A stretch of 64,000 nt of DNA from Ferruginibacter yonginensis (GCF_042651465.1 NZ_JBHSCZ010000002.1:1013283-1077282); one strand, 5' to 3'; positions 1-10,438 are shown, numbered from the stretch's first letter. Notes: generated by a model from the letters alone, not told the origin. Program-made: numbers and translations.

Positions 1-2
1 CA

Positions 3-3000
3 ATAGATTTACCCTTTATGCAACCCATTAATCCTTTGGTTGCAACTATTACATTAAAATCTGTTGATAGTAATGCAACAACTCAAACTTTAGAAATTGA
101 TGCAAAGAGTAATGTATTACAATTTGAAAAAATTACTCAAAAAGATACGCTAGGTTTTCGAATATTCAACCCCTATAAAATTCCTGTTTATTACACGGTA
201 TTTAATAAAAATGATATTATTTATCAAGGTAAAGATTCAGCTAAAAATATTACATGGCAACGTCTTTTAAAAAATAGTAAGGATTTTTACGAAGTTCGAT
301 ATCAATATTATTGGGGAGGTGTTGAACAATCTTTGTTACAATATCTTACTATTCCATATAATATTTTATCGGCAAATGTTACTGCAAAATCAACCGTATT
401 CCCTGGCGAAATTGATAATATACAGCTCAACGTAATTGATTATAAAGGTACGCCAGTACAGGGTGTCAATCTAACTGCTGTATCATATAATAACGAATTC
501 AATAAAGATATTAAATATCCTAAGTTACCTTATTTAGTAAATTATCATCAGTTAAAATCGCTTAACTACGAAACTTTTTTAAACGATGATTTAAATAATG
601 TTTACGAAAAAAGTTTCTTTTCAAAAAACAGTGGATGGGTTCATAAGTTTGGTTTAGATACAATGGATTATTATAAAATATTACTTCAACAAAATAAGGT
701 ATATACAAGTAAGAAAGTAATATATACAGCAATGCCACAAGTGGCTATTTCGGTATTTGATAAAATGGTACCACAGCCAATCTTTTTGCTTTATGTCAAT
801 AAAAAATTTGTGTATTATAATGCTGTTAATGTTCCACAAAAGTATGCTTACGAAGTGCAACCTGGTTACACACAGTTTGAAATTAGATTATTAGATAAAA
901 CAATTTATTTAGATAGTGTGTATGTACAACCAAACTATAAATATGATTTTTTTATTGATATGGCCGATTTGCCAAAACATGCAAGGGTTGTACCTAATAA
1001 AAAGTATTGGAGTATCGCAGAAATGAATTTGATTGAAAAACAAATAATGGTTGTAAAAAAATCATACAATAACAATGGTGCATTTATTTGGCAAAGCGAT
1101 AGGGTTTTTAATTTAGTAAATAACCAAAATGATTATGTTATAGGGCCTTTTAATAATGGTACTGTTCAATTTTATAAACCTAACCATTTTGATATTAATG
1201 TTGATTTAGAATCACCTTATTTATATGATTTTGCTCCTAAAAAAGTTAGACTTGAAAAAATGTATCTCTTTCCTGTTAAGGATACCAATAACCGATTACA
1301 ATTAAAAAATACATTGCTACCAAATTGGGGCGATACGCTTGTGGCACCTCCAGTAATAGCTTATAACGAAATACCGAAATCTACTGTCATTAATTTTATA
1401 GAAAAAAACAATGCTTACGTTAGGGCTGCTGCATTGCGTAATAAATTGCCCTACGGTAAGTTACAATTGCAATTTGTAACGGATAGTAGTATTAAATATG
1501 TAGTATTAATGCATTGTGATACCGTGTATCTGGTTAATAATTTTTACTATAATAACATTGATTATATTAAACCAGGAATGTATGATGTATTGTTGATTAC
1601 TACAAATAATACCGTATTTACAAAACAACATATTGTTGTTATGCCATATGGTAGCACTTTTGTAAAGTTGGGTAAACTCACTTTTGTACCCAATCATCCT
1701 ATAGTTACTCAATTGAAAGCTGAGGCCATTTTATATCAGCAAAAATTAGAATTACAGTATGCTCTCTCACTTACTAAACAATCCAACCCAACACAAATGG
1801 AGCCTTATTTATTTGATGCTAGAGATGCAGTAAGTATAAGAGGTATATTACTTGATGAGAAAACAAAAGAGCCTATTCCATTTGCAACCATTCGGATAGA
1901 TGGATACCAAAATGGTACTAGCACCAATGATAAAGGTATTTTTCAGTTTAAAAATTTACGTAAAGGAACGTATCAATTATTAGTGAGTGCAGTTGGTTAC
2001 AATACCAATTTTTATACCGTTACTTTAAATACACAAAATATTTCACTTACCATTTATGCTAGTGTAAGCAAAATGTCATTAGAAGAAGTGGTGGTAACAG
2101 GTTATGCTACTACGCAACGGAAATTTTCAATGGTAGGAGCAGCAGCATCTATCCGTTCAAATGATAATGTAAGTATTGCTTTAAATGGTAAAGTTGCTGG
2201 GGTCAATATTACCAATAGCAATAATGGTGTATTTATTGGCGAAAGCATTTCGTTAAGAGGTCTCAGCAGTTTAACAGGTAACAACGAAGCTTTGATAGTA
2301 ATAGATGGCATAATACAAAATGCAAAAAAGTTTAGTGATATAAATCCAGCTGATATTTTATCAGTTGATATTTTAGATGCAACAAAATCCGTTATATTGT
2401 TTGGTGCACAAGGAGCCAACGGGGTTATTATGGTAAAAACAAAAACACAAGGCATTCGTAAAAATTTTAAAGACTATGCTTTTTGGGTACCCAATTTTTT
2501 TACAGACAAAAATGGCCAGGCTAGTTTTGATGTAAAGTACCCTGATAATATAACGGGGTGGAAAACTTTTATAGTAGGCATGGATATAAAGAATAGGATA
2601 TTAAATACTAATATTTTTACACAAGCTTTTAAACCCATAGCAGCACAAGTAAATGCACCTACTTTTTTAATTGAAGGAGATAGTGCCGCATATGTAAGTA
2701 AGGTATTAAATTATACTACAGATGCTTATACCGTTAATAGTACTTTTAAAATTAATAATAATATTACAGCCCAACGTACTACAACAATTAATGCATCAGA
2801 TGCTCACATTAACAAGCAATGGGTGAAAGCTAGTAATAGTGATAGTATTAAAACTACCTTTAGTATTGAGACCACTACTGGTTTTACTGATGCGGAGGAA
2901 CGCAGTATTCCTGTTTTTAAAAGAGGTACTGAAAAAGCTATTGGTAATTTTTGGGTATTAACAAACGACACAACATTTGCATTACCATCATCAAACACCA

Positions 3001-4367
3001 ATGCAACATTACATATTGGTATTGTAAATAATACTATTGATATTTTACTTGATGAATTAGCACAGTTGAAAAATTACCCATACGCCTGTATGGAACAAAC
3101 TACCTCTAAATTAATGGGCTTGCAGCTCACTAAAATTATTAACGAAAAATTAAAAAAGCCGTTTGATGATCAAAAGCTATTAACAATGTTGTTGAATAAA
3201 ATTCAAACCAACCAATTGTATAGCGGTGGATGGTCATGGTGGCCAAATGGTAATGAAGATGTGTATGTAACCAACTACATCACAAAAGTGTTGTTGAAAT
3301 TTAATAATGATCCATCTGTTGCATCAAATATCAGAAATGCCTTTTTATACCTTCAAAATCAATTACCCGTTTTGTCAAATGAGCGTTTAATAGCTACATT
3401 ACATACTTTGAGTGAGGGTAAACATGTAATTAATTATGAGGGTTGGTTAAATAAAGTAAAATTTGATTCATTATCCATACATGCACAATGGCAGTATGTT
3501 CGCATTTTACAAAATCAGAAAATGGATTATGCCAATCAGTTAACAAAAGTTATGAAAGCCGCATCAACAGGCATTTTAGGTGATATTCATTGGGGTACAC
3601 AAAACTATCGTTGGGAGTCAAACGAAGTGGCTACTACTTTAATTGCCTATAAAGTGTTCGAAAATAATTCAGCTTATCAATCAATGTTACCCAAAATTAT
3701 ACAATATTTTATTAGCAAAAGAGGCAATGGCTACTGGAGTAATACCGTTGAAACTGCATCAATTATTGAAACAATTTTGCCGGAAGTATTAAAAAATAAT
3801 AATGATGTTCAGCAACCCACAAAAGTTACAATTGCAGGCGATACCAATATTGTTGTAACAAAGTTTCCTTACAAAGCATCTTTTACAAGTAGTACTTCCA
3901 AAAATTTACAAATCAATAAATCGGGTAATGGTATCACTTATTTTACATCGTTTCAACAATTTTTTGATGCAAACCCCATTACTGTTGATACCAATTTTGT
4001 TGTACAAACATCTTTTTTACAATCAAATAATACAGTTACTCAATTAAAAGCTGGTGAGTCAGTAATTATGAATGTTACTATCAATGCATTAAAGGAAGCG
4101 GAGTACGTTATGATTGAAATTCCTATACCAGCTGGCTGTAATGTGGCTCAAAAAAATGCTTATCAAAATGGTATTTATAAAGAGTTTTATAAAGATAAAA
4201 TTTTAATGTTTGTACCCAATTTACAGAAAGGTATGTTTACACAGCAAATACCATTGCAGGTTCGTTATACGGGTAAATATTTCATTAATCCAGCAAAAGT
4301 TTCACTTATGTATTTCCCTATTTTTTACGGACAAAATAGCATCAAAAACATAGAAATTACGGAGTAG
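3..4367 (+). CDS. Alpha-2-macroglobulin family protein with inserted carboxypeptidase-regulatory domain and TonB plug (5' partial)
   Basis: The reading frame is already open at base 3, so the true start is probably left of the window; the first in-frame ATG is at 18 (numbering below starts there). Residues 1-600 look like the beta-rich MG modules of alpha-2-macroglobulins. Residues about 605-685 form a carboxypeptidase-regulatory-like beta sandwich (GILLDEKTKEPIPFATI, then GTYQLLVSAVGY). Residues about 688-812 match a SusC-type TonB plug (LEEVVVTGY, ALNGKVAGVNI, ISLRGLSSL, VIDGI, GANGVIMVKTK). After that the A2M core resumes (FWVPNFFTDKNGQASF, then ITGWKTFIVGMD) with a thioester motif CMEQ at Cys1024-Gln1027 and the following alpha-alpha barrel region. 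No TonB beta-barrel follows the plug. Family knowledge: bacterial A2Ms trap proteases covalently through the thioester. What a plug does inside one is unknown. It converges with the minus-strand A2M gene at 4727. A2M assignment is firm; the exact N terminus is unseen. Confidence 0.85.
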   Translation: MDLPFMQPINPLVATITLKSVDSNATTQTLEIDAKSNVLQFEKITQKDTLGFRIFNPYKIPVYYTVFNKNDIIYQGKDSAKNITWQRLLKNSKDFYEVRYQYYWGGVEQSLLQYLTIPYNILSANVTAKSTVFPGEIDNIQLNVIDYKGTPVQGVNLTAVSYNNEFNKDIKYPKLPYLVNYHQLKSLNYETFLNDDLNNVYEKSFFSKNSGWVHKFGLDTMDYYKILLQQNKVYTSKKVIYTAMPQVAISVFDKMVPQPIFLLYVNKKFVYYNAVNVPQKYAYEVQPGYTQFEIRLLDKTIYLDSVYVQPNYKYDFFIDMADLPKHARVVPNKKYWSIAEMNLIEKQIMVVKKSYNNNGAFIWQSDRVFNLVNNQNDYVIGPFNNGTVQFYKPNHFDINVDLESPYLYDFAPKKVRLEKMYLFPVKDTNNRLQLKNTLLPNWGDTLVAPPVIAYNEIPKSTVINFIEKNNAYVRAAALRNKLPYGKLQLQFVTDSSIKYVVLMHCDTVYLVNNFYYNNIDYIKPGMYDVLLITTNNTVFTKQHIVVMPYGSTFVKLGKLTFVPNHPIVTQLKAEAILYQQKLELQYALSLTKQSNPTQMEPYLFDARDAVSIRGILLDEKTKEPIPFATIRIDGYQNGTSTNDKGIFQFKNLRKGTYQLLVSAVGYNTNFYTVTLNTQNISLTIYASVSKMSLEEVVVTGYATTQRKFSMVGAAASIRSNDNVSIALNGKVAGVNITNSNNGVFIGESISLRGLSSLTGNNEALIVIDGIIQNAKKFSDINPADILSVDILDATKSVILFGAQGANGVIMVKTKTQGIRKNFKDYAFWVPNFFTDKNGQASFDVKYPDNITGWKTFIVGMDIKNRILNTNIFTQAFKPIAAQVNAPTFLIEGDSAAYVSKVLNYTTDAYTVNSTFKINNNITAQRTTTINASDAHINKQWVKASNSDSIKTTFSIETTTGFTDAEERSIPVFKRGTEKAIGNFWVLTNDTTFALPSSNTNATLHIGIVNNTIDILLDELAQLKNYPYACMEQTTSKLMGLQLTKIINEKLKKPFDDQKLLTMLLNKIQTNQLYSGGWSWWPNGNEDVYVTNYITKVLLKFNNDPSVASNIRNAFLYLQNQLPVLSNERLIATLHTLSEGKHVINYEGWLNKVKFDSLSIHAQWQYVRILQNQKMDYANQLTKVMKAASTGILGDIHWGTQNYRWESNEVATTLIAYKVFENNSAYQSMLPKIIQYFISKRGNGYWSNTVETASIIETILPEVLKNNNDVQQPTKVTIAGDTNIVVTKFPYKASFTSSTSKNLQINKSGNGITYFTSFQQFFDANPITVDTNFVVQTSFLQSNNTVTQLKAGESVIMNVTINALKEAEYVMIEIPIPAGCNVAQKNAYQNGIYKEFYKDKILMFVPNLQKGMFTQQIPLQVRYTGKYFINPAKVSLMYFPIFYGQNSIKNIEITE

Positions 4368-4414
4368 CATTTGGGGCTTTCATCCACAACAACGTAGCAG
4401 CATAGGTTCGGTGC

Positions 4415-4473
4415 CGTTGGTGTGCCGTATGTTGGCTTATGGCCTGCGGCGCAAGCCAACACACATCCCAACG
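4415..4473. repeat. GC-rich intergenic hairpin
   Basis: Nested inverted repeats: CGTTGG (4415-4420) pairs with CCAACG (4468-4473), TGTG (4421-4424) can pair with CACA, and GTTGGCTT (4431-4438) pairs exactly with AAGCCAAC (4453-4460). It lies between the stop codons of two convergent A2M genes. There is no T-run directly after it, so it is not a textbook terminator. An open frame runs through it (4411-4776), but that frame is composed of the structured repeats and does not look like a protein. Confidence 0.6.
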
Positions 4474-4524
4474 TCAGCCGCAGCCCTTGTACTGTTGTAC
4501 ATTTTTGAACTTTTGTATGCTACG

Positions 4525-4557
4525 AAACCTATAAGGTTTTTAAAACCTTATAGGTTT
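4525..4557. repeat. Perfect 33-nt palindrome (16-bp arms)
   Basis: AAACCTATAAGGTTTT (4525-4540), one central T (4541), and its exact reverse complement AAAACCTTATAGGTTT (4542-4557). It sits between convergent genes and could act as a bidirectional transcription stop, or be a member of a dispersed palindromic element family. No second copy was noticed in this window. Confidence 0.7.
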
Positions 4558-4588
4558 ACACTTGTAACATTTATTGATACTGTTGAAT

Positions 4589-4685
4589 GGCTGCCGGATA
4601 GCAGCGGCACCGTAGCCGCTGCGGCGGCGGAGGTACAGCGAATAGCCGGAACAGCTGCTGCTACTGTACTACCGCTGACAGCCCC
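4589..4685 (+). repeat. Dispersed structured repeat, copy 1 (diverged)
   Basis: About 97 bp beginning GGCTGCCGGATAGCAG and ending ACAGCCCC, with an internal GCGAATAGCCGGAA block. It shares layout with copies at 17138-17242 and 20698-20802. Its central hairpin is CAGCGGC (4602-4608) with GCCGCTG (4615-4621), different bases from the other copies but still fully paired. The outer GGCTG can pair with the terminal CAGCC. It lies in the gap between two convergent A2M genes. Confidence 0.75.
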
Positions 4686-4726
4686 AACAATGCATTTTAT
4701 TAATCATTTACATCATCAATTACTTT

Positions 4727-7700
4727 CTAATTACTTACCAATACTTCTACCCATTTGCCCATACTATTTGCGGTGATGTTATTATTATACATAGCACTAC
4801 AATTGGCGCCTGCTGCATAATACCTACCAGCATAAGCTGCATTTAATTGTACATAGTAAGTGAGTGTTTCGCCTTGTTTAATATTGAAATATGTATACAC
4901 CCTATCATCTCTCACATCTTGATAAGTACTGAACGATGATTTAAATGCGCTTTCACCATCCATCATTCGTGGGTTTAAAATTTCCCAGCCTGCAGGGAAA
5001 ATAGTTGACAAAGCCATTTGTGTATACGTGCCACTTACGCCTGTATTTTTTACAGTTATTTTTGCAATAAAATCAGTGCCTTGGCTGAGCTTACTTACAT
5101 CTATAGCCGTGCCATTTTGCGATATATAACTTACACTCATGCTCAAACCTGCGCTGTTACTTGCTTTGGTAGTGGTATCGCCTGTAAGTGGTTGCCCTTG
5201 TGTGATAATGCGTACATACAATTGGTTGTTGCCTTTGTTCACCATACTTACCGTATTGCCTGTTTGCTTTAGAGCAACGGGCATTTGCTTTAAGTAACTA
5301 GCTATGTTTATGCTGTTTGTTTTACCATCAACCACTGCATTCACTATAATTTTACTGCCCGATGCATTTTTGCCACAATACTTTGCAATGGCTAATAAAC
5401 TGTAGGCAGTAGTTTGTGTACTGTACCAATTATCTGATGCTAATTTACCTCCAATTATATTTACCATACTGGCTGCTTGTGATCGTTTGTTTAAGAGCGT
5501 AAGTGTTTCTAAAATAAGGGCTTCATCTCTCTCACTAGAGCCGTATGTAAAGCCTGCTTGTTTTACGATGGTACCACTCGTAGGTAAGCCACTTATTAAA
5601 TCAAGAGCGGTATTGTCTTGTCCGGCTAGTTTGTATGCCGCTGCCAAGCGCCACTTTGCTTCATTAGATAAATATTTAAATTCTTTTAAACGGTTCATAG
5701 CACCTAACGCTGGTGCTTTTGCTAATGCTAGAGTATACAACCGATAGGCCTGTGCTAAATCGCCTCCATAAAAATTACTTGTGCTTGGTACCCACGTATT
5801 GGCTTTACCTGTTTGAAATTGTTTCCATTGGTTTAGCAATTGATCGCCTACCACATACCCATTATTTTGAGCTTCTATTAAAAAATTTCCTGCGTATGAA
5901 GTACCCCAATCATCACTTTCGTTGGCACCTTGCCAATAACCAAAGCCACCATCAAATCGTTGAAATTGTTGAATTTTAGCAATGCCTGCTTTTACATTTT
6001 TATCGATCATTGCTTTTTGTACATCACTCAAATCAGTTAATTGATTTAATACCAATTGCGGAAATACTGATGAGGTAGTTTGCTCTATACAACCATGCGG
6101 ATAAGTGATTAAATAATTCAATCGCTTTTGTAAATTCATAGCAGGTATGCTTGATATTTCAATAACTGAACTGCCTGCACTTGCTATACCAATGGGTTGT
6201 ATAGTGGCATTCCATGTTTGGTTTGGTGCTAATGTAATAGCTTGTACATTACTAATAGTAGGGTTAGGGTTGTTCACATTTAACTCAATTTCATCAGTAG
6301 CTTTTTCAGTACCACTTGTAGCTAATACATTTATTTTACCGATACCTGTTATGTTTTTTACCCTTACATCAAAATAAGTTACTTGTTCACCAGTTTTTTC
6401 AAATACCAACGTTTGGGTATTGTTGCCAATGATGTCAAAATAATTATTGGGTTGCAAACGCACACTTACATTTTTGATATTACGCTCCATCGCAAAAACG
6501 GTAACAGGTACTTTAATAATTTCTGATGGTGCCAATACCCTTGGTAAAGTAGTAACAATCATCAATGGTTTTTTAACCGTTACCGTTTTTTCTGCAAAGC
6601 CATAACTTCCTTTGTGTGCAGCCACCACCATGGTTCTTACGGAGCCAATATAATTCGGCATCATAAAAGTTTGTGTTTGTTTTTGGCCACTGCCAATTGT
6701 AAACGGACCAAAATATTTCACCACAGGTTTAAAACGGTTGGCAGTTTTTTGCTTCACTGGACCAGCTTCTTCATCGCCCCCTATGGTTAATATTCTTTCT
6801 AAATCGCCTCCCCATGCGCCAATTACTTGGTCAAATAAATCGAAGCTTTTTACACCCAATGCTTCTCTTGCAAAAAATGCTGCATGTGGGTCAGGTGTTT
6901 TAAATCGGGTTAAATCGAGTAAGCCATCATCAACAACAGCAATGCAATACGTCATTTCTTTACCAGTTTTTTCACTCACGGTTACTGATACATTTGTTGC
7001 TGGTCTTACTGTTTCAGGCATACTTATTTGTGGCGTAAGTACGGTGTTTTTGTCAGATACAAACAATGGAATAGCACCATACATTCGTATAGGTAAATCA
7101 TTAATGGTTTGTGCATGTGGCTGTAATAAGCTAACGTTGGCATATACATTAGGTGCCATATTCGCCTCTGCTTTTATGTTTACTGTTGTTTGCCCTTGGG
7201 TAGTTTCTTGCCAAAAAGTTTTCAAAACCTTGCTGCCACTTTCTATACTCACTAACATACGGCCACCTTTTGCTGAAGGTATGGTTAGTTTAATATTATC
7301 GCCTACATTATAGTTTGTTTTATCGCTACTAAATGATAACATACTGGCAGCAGATTGATCATCGTTACCTGAGCGACTTTGCCAACCGGGCTCATCTACA
7401 TAAAAAGTTGTACCTGTTATGTGGCCGCTCACTTTATCTTTTACTAATATTAAATACCTGCCCCATTCGTTGTTACCGGTTTTAAAACTCCAATTACCTT
7501 TGCCATTTTTTAAACTTATATCATTTTTACTAATGAGTTTATTGTAATTGTCTTGCGTAAAGTTGCTGAGGTTATCACTTCCTTCATCCCACCACCAGCG
7601 CCACTGAATTTTATAAAATTGTACTTCAACATCTTGAGCACCACTTAATGCATTGCCTTTACTATCAACATTTGCAATATCAACTGTATGTTGTTTGCCA

Positions 7701-10336
7701 GTAAGTAAGTAATTGAAAGGTTTTTCGCCAGTGGGTAATTTTATGCCTACGTATGTTTTGTACGGACTGTACTGCATGGTAATATTATCAATACTAAAAC
7801 TACCACCAGGTTCAAATACTTTTGTGAGTAATGATGCGGTTAACATGCCCGGGGCATTACCATCCACTTGAAAATCGGGCTTTATATTTGCATGTCCATT
7901 TTCATCTAACGTAGCATCAAAAATTACTTTTGTTTGGGTATTGTAATTAGACGTTGGATTATCAAAAGTAAAATCTTTAAAGTTTGTAAAAACAGTTTTT
8001 CGTGCATATAAAGAAGCTTCTACTTTTGCTTTTAAATTTTTTGCAGGCGTACCAAATAACCAATTACTGTTTAAACTGCCTTCGTTTAATGAGCCGTTGC
8101 CCAGCACTGCATCTTTTCCAAAATCGATATTTATTTTTAATCGATTAGGCATTACGGTTTCTATTTTTAATCGCTTTTCAAAAATAGCACCACCTACTTT
8201 TACTTGTACCAACCAATTACCTGTTGGTGATGTAGCATCAGTAGTGGTTTTAAAAACATTGAAACCATCTTTGGCATTGGTTTGTAATATTTTTTTGTAT
8301 AACTGACCTTGTGGTGTAAACAAACTAAATTCAACAGGAATATCGTTGGGTAAATTGCCGGTTTGGTCGGCAATAATACTGTTTATAAATAAGCTATCAC
8401 CTGGTCGCCATACACCCCTTTCTCCAAAAATGAATCCTTTAATACCATTTTTAATAGCTTCACCACTAACATCAAACCTACTTAACGGTAAGGCATTGCC
8501 GTCATCTAATTTAAGGTAGCCTCTTTCAGCCCCTTTTTTAGCGATGAGTAAGTAAGGTTTTTGTTTGATATCGATGGTAGCAAATCCATCGCTGCTACTG
8601 CTTCCTTTGCCTATTACTTGCTGTTGATAATCGAGTACTAAAAGTTCAACAGAATTTAAAGGTTCGGTTGAAAGTATGCTACTCACTGCAACAATTAAGT
8701 TTTTATCGCCACCACGTTTTGCTGTTAAGCCTATGTTACTGGCTAAAATATTTCGGGTAGCCCATCTGTCTTTATTGTAATACGATTTACTTGTAGGGTC
8801 ATCTCTGCGTTCCCAATTATAACCGTTGGGGTAGTAGTTATCGTAATTATCCCAAAAGGCATCGTCATCATCAACACCGCTGGTATTATTGTAACTGTAC
8901 TCATCTTCATAGCCTTCTTCATCTTCATTATTTTCATTATTTGCTGTAGTATCTACAGCAGTTTTTGAATACAATGAGTACGATGGTCTAAACCCAATGG
9001 TAACGCTGTAAATGGCGCCTGGTTCTGTTTTTAAAAATTTATCAATATCTAACGAAAAGCGTTGTTTGGTATGCAGGTCTAACGTTTTATCATCATCTAA
9101 ACGCAATGTTTTTTGAACAATTGGTTTTGCAACCCTTCGTAAATCTTCTTTACCACCCAAATCATTTTGTTGTAAAAATTGGGGTACATTGTTTTCAAAT
9201 ATTTTGATGATACTGATGTCAACTGCGTTTAAATTTATGGCATCAAATGGTAATACTAATTTACCTGATGTGGGTAAGATGTTGCCTTTGCCTAATATTT
9301 TTACAGATGGTTTGGTATTTTCAAAAATGATGTTGCCCGTAAAGCCTGATGGTAAATTGTCGCCAAAATTATTTTTGATACCTGTATTTACATTTACTGT
9401 ATAGTTACCTTCTAACGGCTTATCTGAATATAATTTTATTTCACTACCATTGATGCTGTACGATACATCTGGCTCATTGCTAATGTTTACAAGACCAAGT
9501 AAATCTTGCCCAATGGCAATGGGGTCGCTTAATTGTATTGATGCGTATTGTTGTGTTTCGTTAACAGGCACAATGTTAAGTACTTTAAAGTCGCCCACTG
9601 CAGGCACTTCTAATGGTTGTTCGCCCTTTAGTTTAACATCTAATGCATCACCATCCCATTTCAACAACAAAGGTGTTGCTCCGTTTGCACTACGTTCAAT
9701 ATTATTGATGCTGTATTGGTGAATTTTGCTGTTATTATTGTGTTGCCAAACAATGTTGTATGATTTTGCATTTTGTTTTACGGACAATAATTTTTCTACA
9801 AGTTTACCATCTTCAACATCTGCAGTGATAATACTTCCATTTAAAAACATCTTATTTTTTGTACCATCGCTCCGCAAACCATCGTTCGTTACTTTAAACG
9901 AAGGTTTGATAGTTTGAAAATTAAATTGTAGCTCGTTGAATTTTGATGGTACTTTAGTTGTTTTACCTAGTTTAAAATTTACTTTATATAATTGATCGGG
10001 TACTAAATTTTTTTCTGGTTTAAATTCAATAGTACGAGCATCAACCCAAGTTGCTTTTCCTTTTACTGATGGTGATAATTCAAAAATATTATCATCAACA
10101 GGTTGCCCAACAGTGTGTGTGGTGGCTGCTTCTGTTGAAAGTTGTACACGAATGCTACTTGTTTTTGAAATAACACCTGTTGTATAAGCTTCTACATATT
10201 TTGCGAAGGCAGGGTCAACATCAATCCACTTATTGGATGATTTTTTACAACTAACAGCGATGATGGTTATTCCAAAAAAAATGACAATAAGCTTTGTAAA
10301 AATGTTGATGTTACTTTTGAATGATGAGGCGTACAT
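4727..10336 (-). CDS. Alpha-2-macroglobulin family lipoprotein
   Basis: About 1,869 residues, a little longer than the E. coli YfhM-type A2M. I place the start at the ATG at 10336, because the upstream in-frame TTG at 10357 adds only seven residues before a good signal peptide. The N terminus has a hydrophobic stretch ending AVSC, giving a lipobox with Cys30 followed by Lys-Lys, so envelope anchoring is likely. An acidic, Asn/Tyr-rich low-complexity stretch lies near residues 470-515. MG2-like motifs follow (FIFGERGVWRPGDSLF), then the A2M core (TFMMPNYIGSVRTMVV). The thioester motif is HGCIEQTTS with Cys1416. Known role of the family: capture of attacking proteases in the periplasm or at the surface. 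It has its own downstream hairpin-rich gap and converges on another A2M gene. No pbpC is directly adjacent. Confidence 0.9.
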   Translation of the reverse strand: MYASSFKSNINIFTKLIVIFFGITIIAVSCKKSSNKWIDVDPAFAKYVEAYTTGVISKTSSIRVQLSTEAATTHTVGQPVDDNIFELSPSVKGKATWVDARTIEFKPEKNLVPDQLYKVNFKLGKTTKVPSKFNELQFNFQTIKPSFKVTNDGLRSDGTKNKMFLNGSIITADVEDGKLVEKLLSVKQNAKSYNIVWQHNNNSKIHQYSINNIERSANGATPLLLKWDGDALDVKLKGEQPLEVPAVGDFKVLNIVPVNETQQYASIQLSDPIAIGQDLLGLVNISNEPDVSYSINGSEIKLYSDKPLEGNYTVNVNTGIKNNFGDNLPSGFTGNIIFENTKPSVKILGKGNILPTSGKLVLPFDAINLNAVDISIIKIFENNVPQFLQQNDLGGKEDLRRVAKPIVQKTLRLDDDKTLDLHTKQRFSLDIDKFLKTEPGAIYSVTIGFRPSYSLYSKTAVDTTANNENNEDEEGYEDEYSYNNTSGVDDDDAFWDNYDNYYPNGYNWERRDDPTSKSYYNKDRWATRNILASNIGLTAKRGGDKNLIVAVSSILSTEPLNSVELLVLDYQQQVIGKGSSSSDGFATIDIKQKPYLLIAKKGAERGYLKLDDGNALPLSRFDVSGEAIKNGIKGFIFGERGVWRPGDSLFINSIIADQTGNLPNDIPVEFSLFTPQGQLYKKILQTNAKDGFNVFKTTTDATSPTGNWLVQVKVGGAIFEKRLKIETVMPNRLKINIDFGKDAVLGNGSLNEGSLNSNWLFGTPAKNLKAKVEASLYARKTVFTNFKDFTFDNPTSNYNTQTKVIFDATLDENGHANIKPDFQVDGNAPGMLTASLLTKVFEPGGSFSIDNITMQYSPYKTYVGIKLPTGEKPFNYLLTGKQHTVDIANVDSKGNALSGAQDVEVQFYKIQWRWWWDEGSDNLSNFTQDNYNKLISKNDISLKNGKGNWSFKTGNNEWGRYLILVKDKVSGHITGTTFYVDEPGWQSRSGNDDQSAASMLSFSSDKTNYNVGDNIKLTIPSAKGGRMLVSIESGSKVLKTFWQETTQGQTTVNIKAEANMAPNVYANVSLLQPHAQTINDLPIRMYGAIPLFVSDKNTVLTPQISMPETVRPATNVSVTVSEKTGKEMTYCIAVVDDGLLDLTRFKTPDPHAAFFAREALGVKSFDLFDQVIGAWGGDLERILTIGGDEEAGPVKQKTANRFKPVVKYFGPFTIGSGQKQTQTFMMPNYIGSVRTMVVAAHKGSYGFAEKTVTVKKPLMIVTTLPRVLAPSEIIKVPVTVFAMERNIKNVSVRLQPNNYFDIIGNNTQTLVFEKTGEQVTYFDVRVKNITGIGKINVLATSGTEKATDEIELNVNNPNPTISNVQAITLAPNQTWNATIQPIGIASAGSSVIEISSIPAMNLQKRLNYLITYPHGCIEQTTSSVFPQLVLNQLTDLSDVQKAMIDKNVKAGIAKIQQFQRFDGGFGYWQGANESDDWGTSYAGNFLIEAQNNGYVVGDQLLNQWKQFQTGKANTWVPSTSNFYGGDLAQAYRLYTLALAKAPALGAMNRLKEFKYLSNEAKWRLAAAYKLAGQDNTALDLISGLPTSGTIVKQAGFTYGSSERDEALILETLTLLNKRSQAASMVNIIGGKLASDNWYSTQTTAYSLLAIAKYCGKNASGSKIIVNAVVDGKTNSINIASYLKQMPVALKQTGNTVSMVNKGNNQLYVRIITQGQPLTGDTTTKASNSAGLSMSVSYISQNGTAIDVSKLSQGTDFIAKITVKNTGVSGTYTQMALSTIFPAGWEILNPRMMDGESAFKSSFSTYQDVRDDRVYTYFNIKQGETLTYYVQLNAAYAGRYYAAGANCSAMYNNNITANSMGKWVEVLVSN

Positions 10337-10411
10337 GATGGTAATTTTTAAAGGCAAAGGTTAAAAGTTGCCCATATAAATGTTACATTATTTTTTGATA
10401 TTACAAAACAA

Positions 10412-10438
10412 AAACCCTTAGCAATTTGCCAAGGGTTT
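10412..10438 (-). terminator. Rho-independent terminator after lysA
   Basis: On the minus strand AACCCTTGGCA and TGCTAAGGGTT form a stem with one mismatch around AAT, followed by a T-rich tract (TTTTTGTTTTG). It lies just downstream of the lysA stop and before the A2M start. Confidence 0.8.

Noticed and set aside
2079..2460. A separate TonB receptor gene fused by assembly error
   Set aside because: The plug segment is in frame with no stop on either side, and A2M sequence continues properly after it; a real fusion is the simpler reading.
4411..4776. 121-residue open frame
   Set aside because: It runs straight through the hairpins and repeat copy 1 and overlaps the end of the A2M gene; its Ala-rich composition reflects the repeat, not a protein.
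8743..8937. Met/Ile/Thr-rich frame inside the second A2M gene
   Set aside because: It is a shadow of the acidic Asn/Tyr-rich low-complexity stretch of the real gene.
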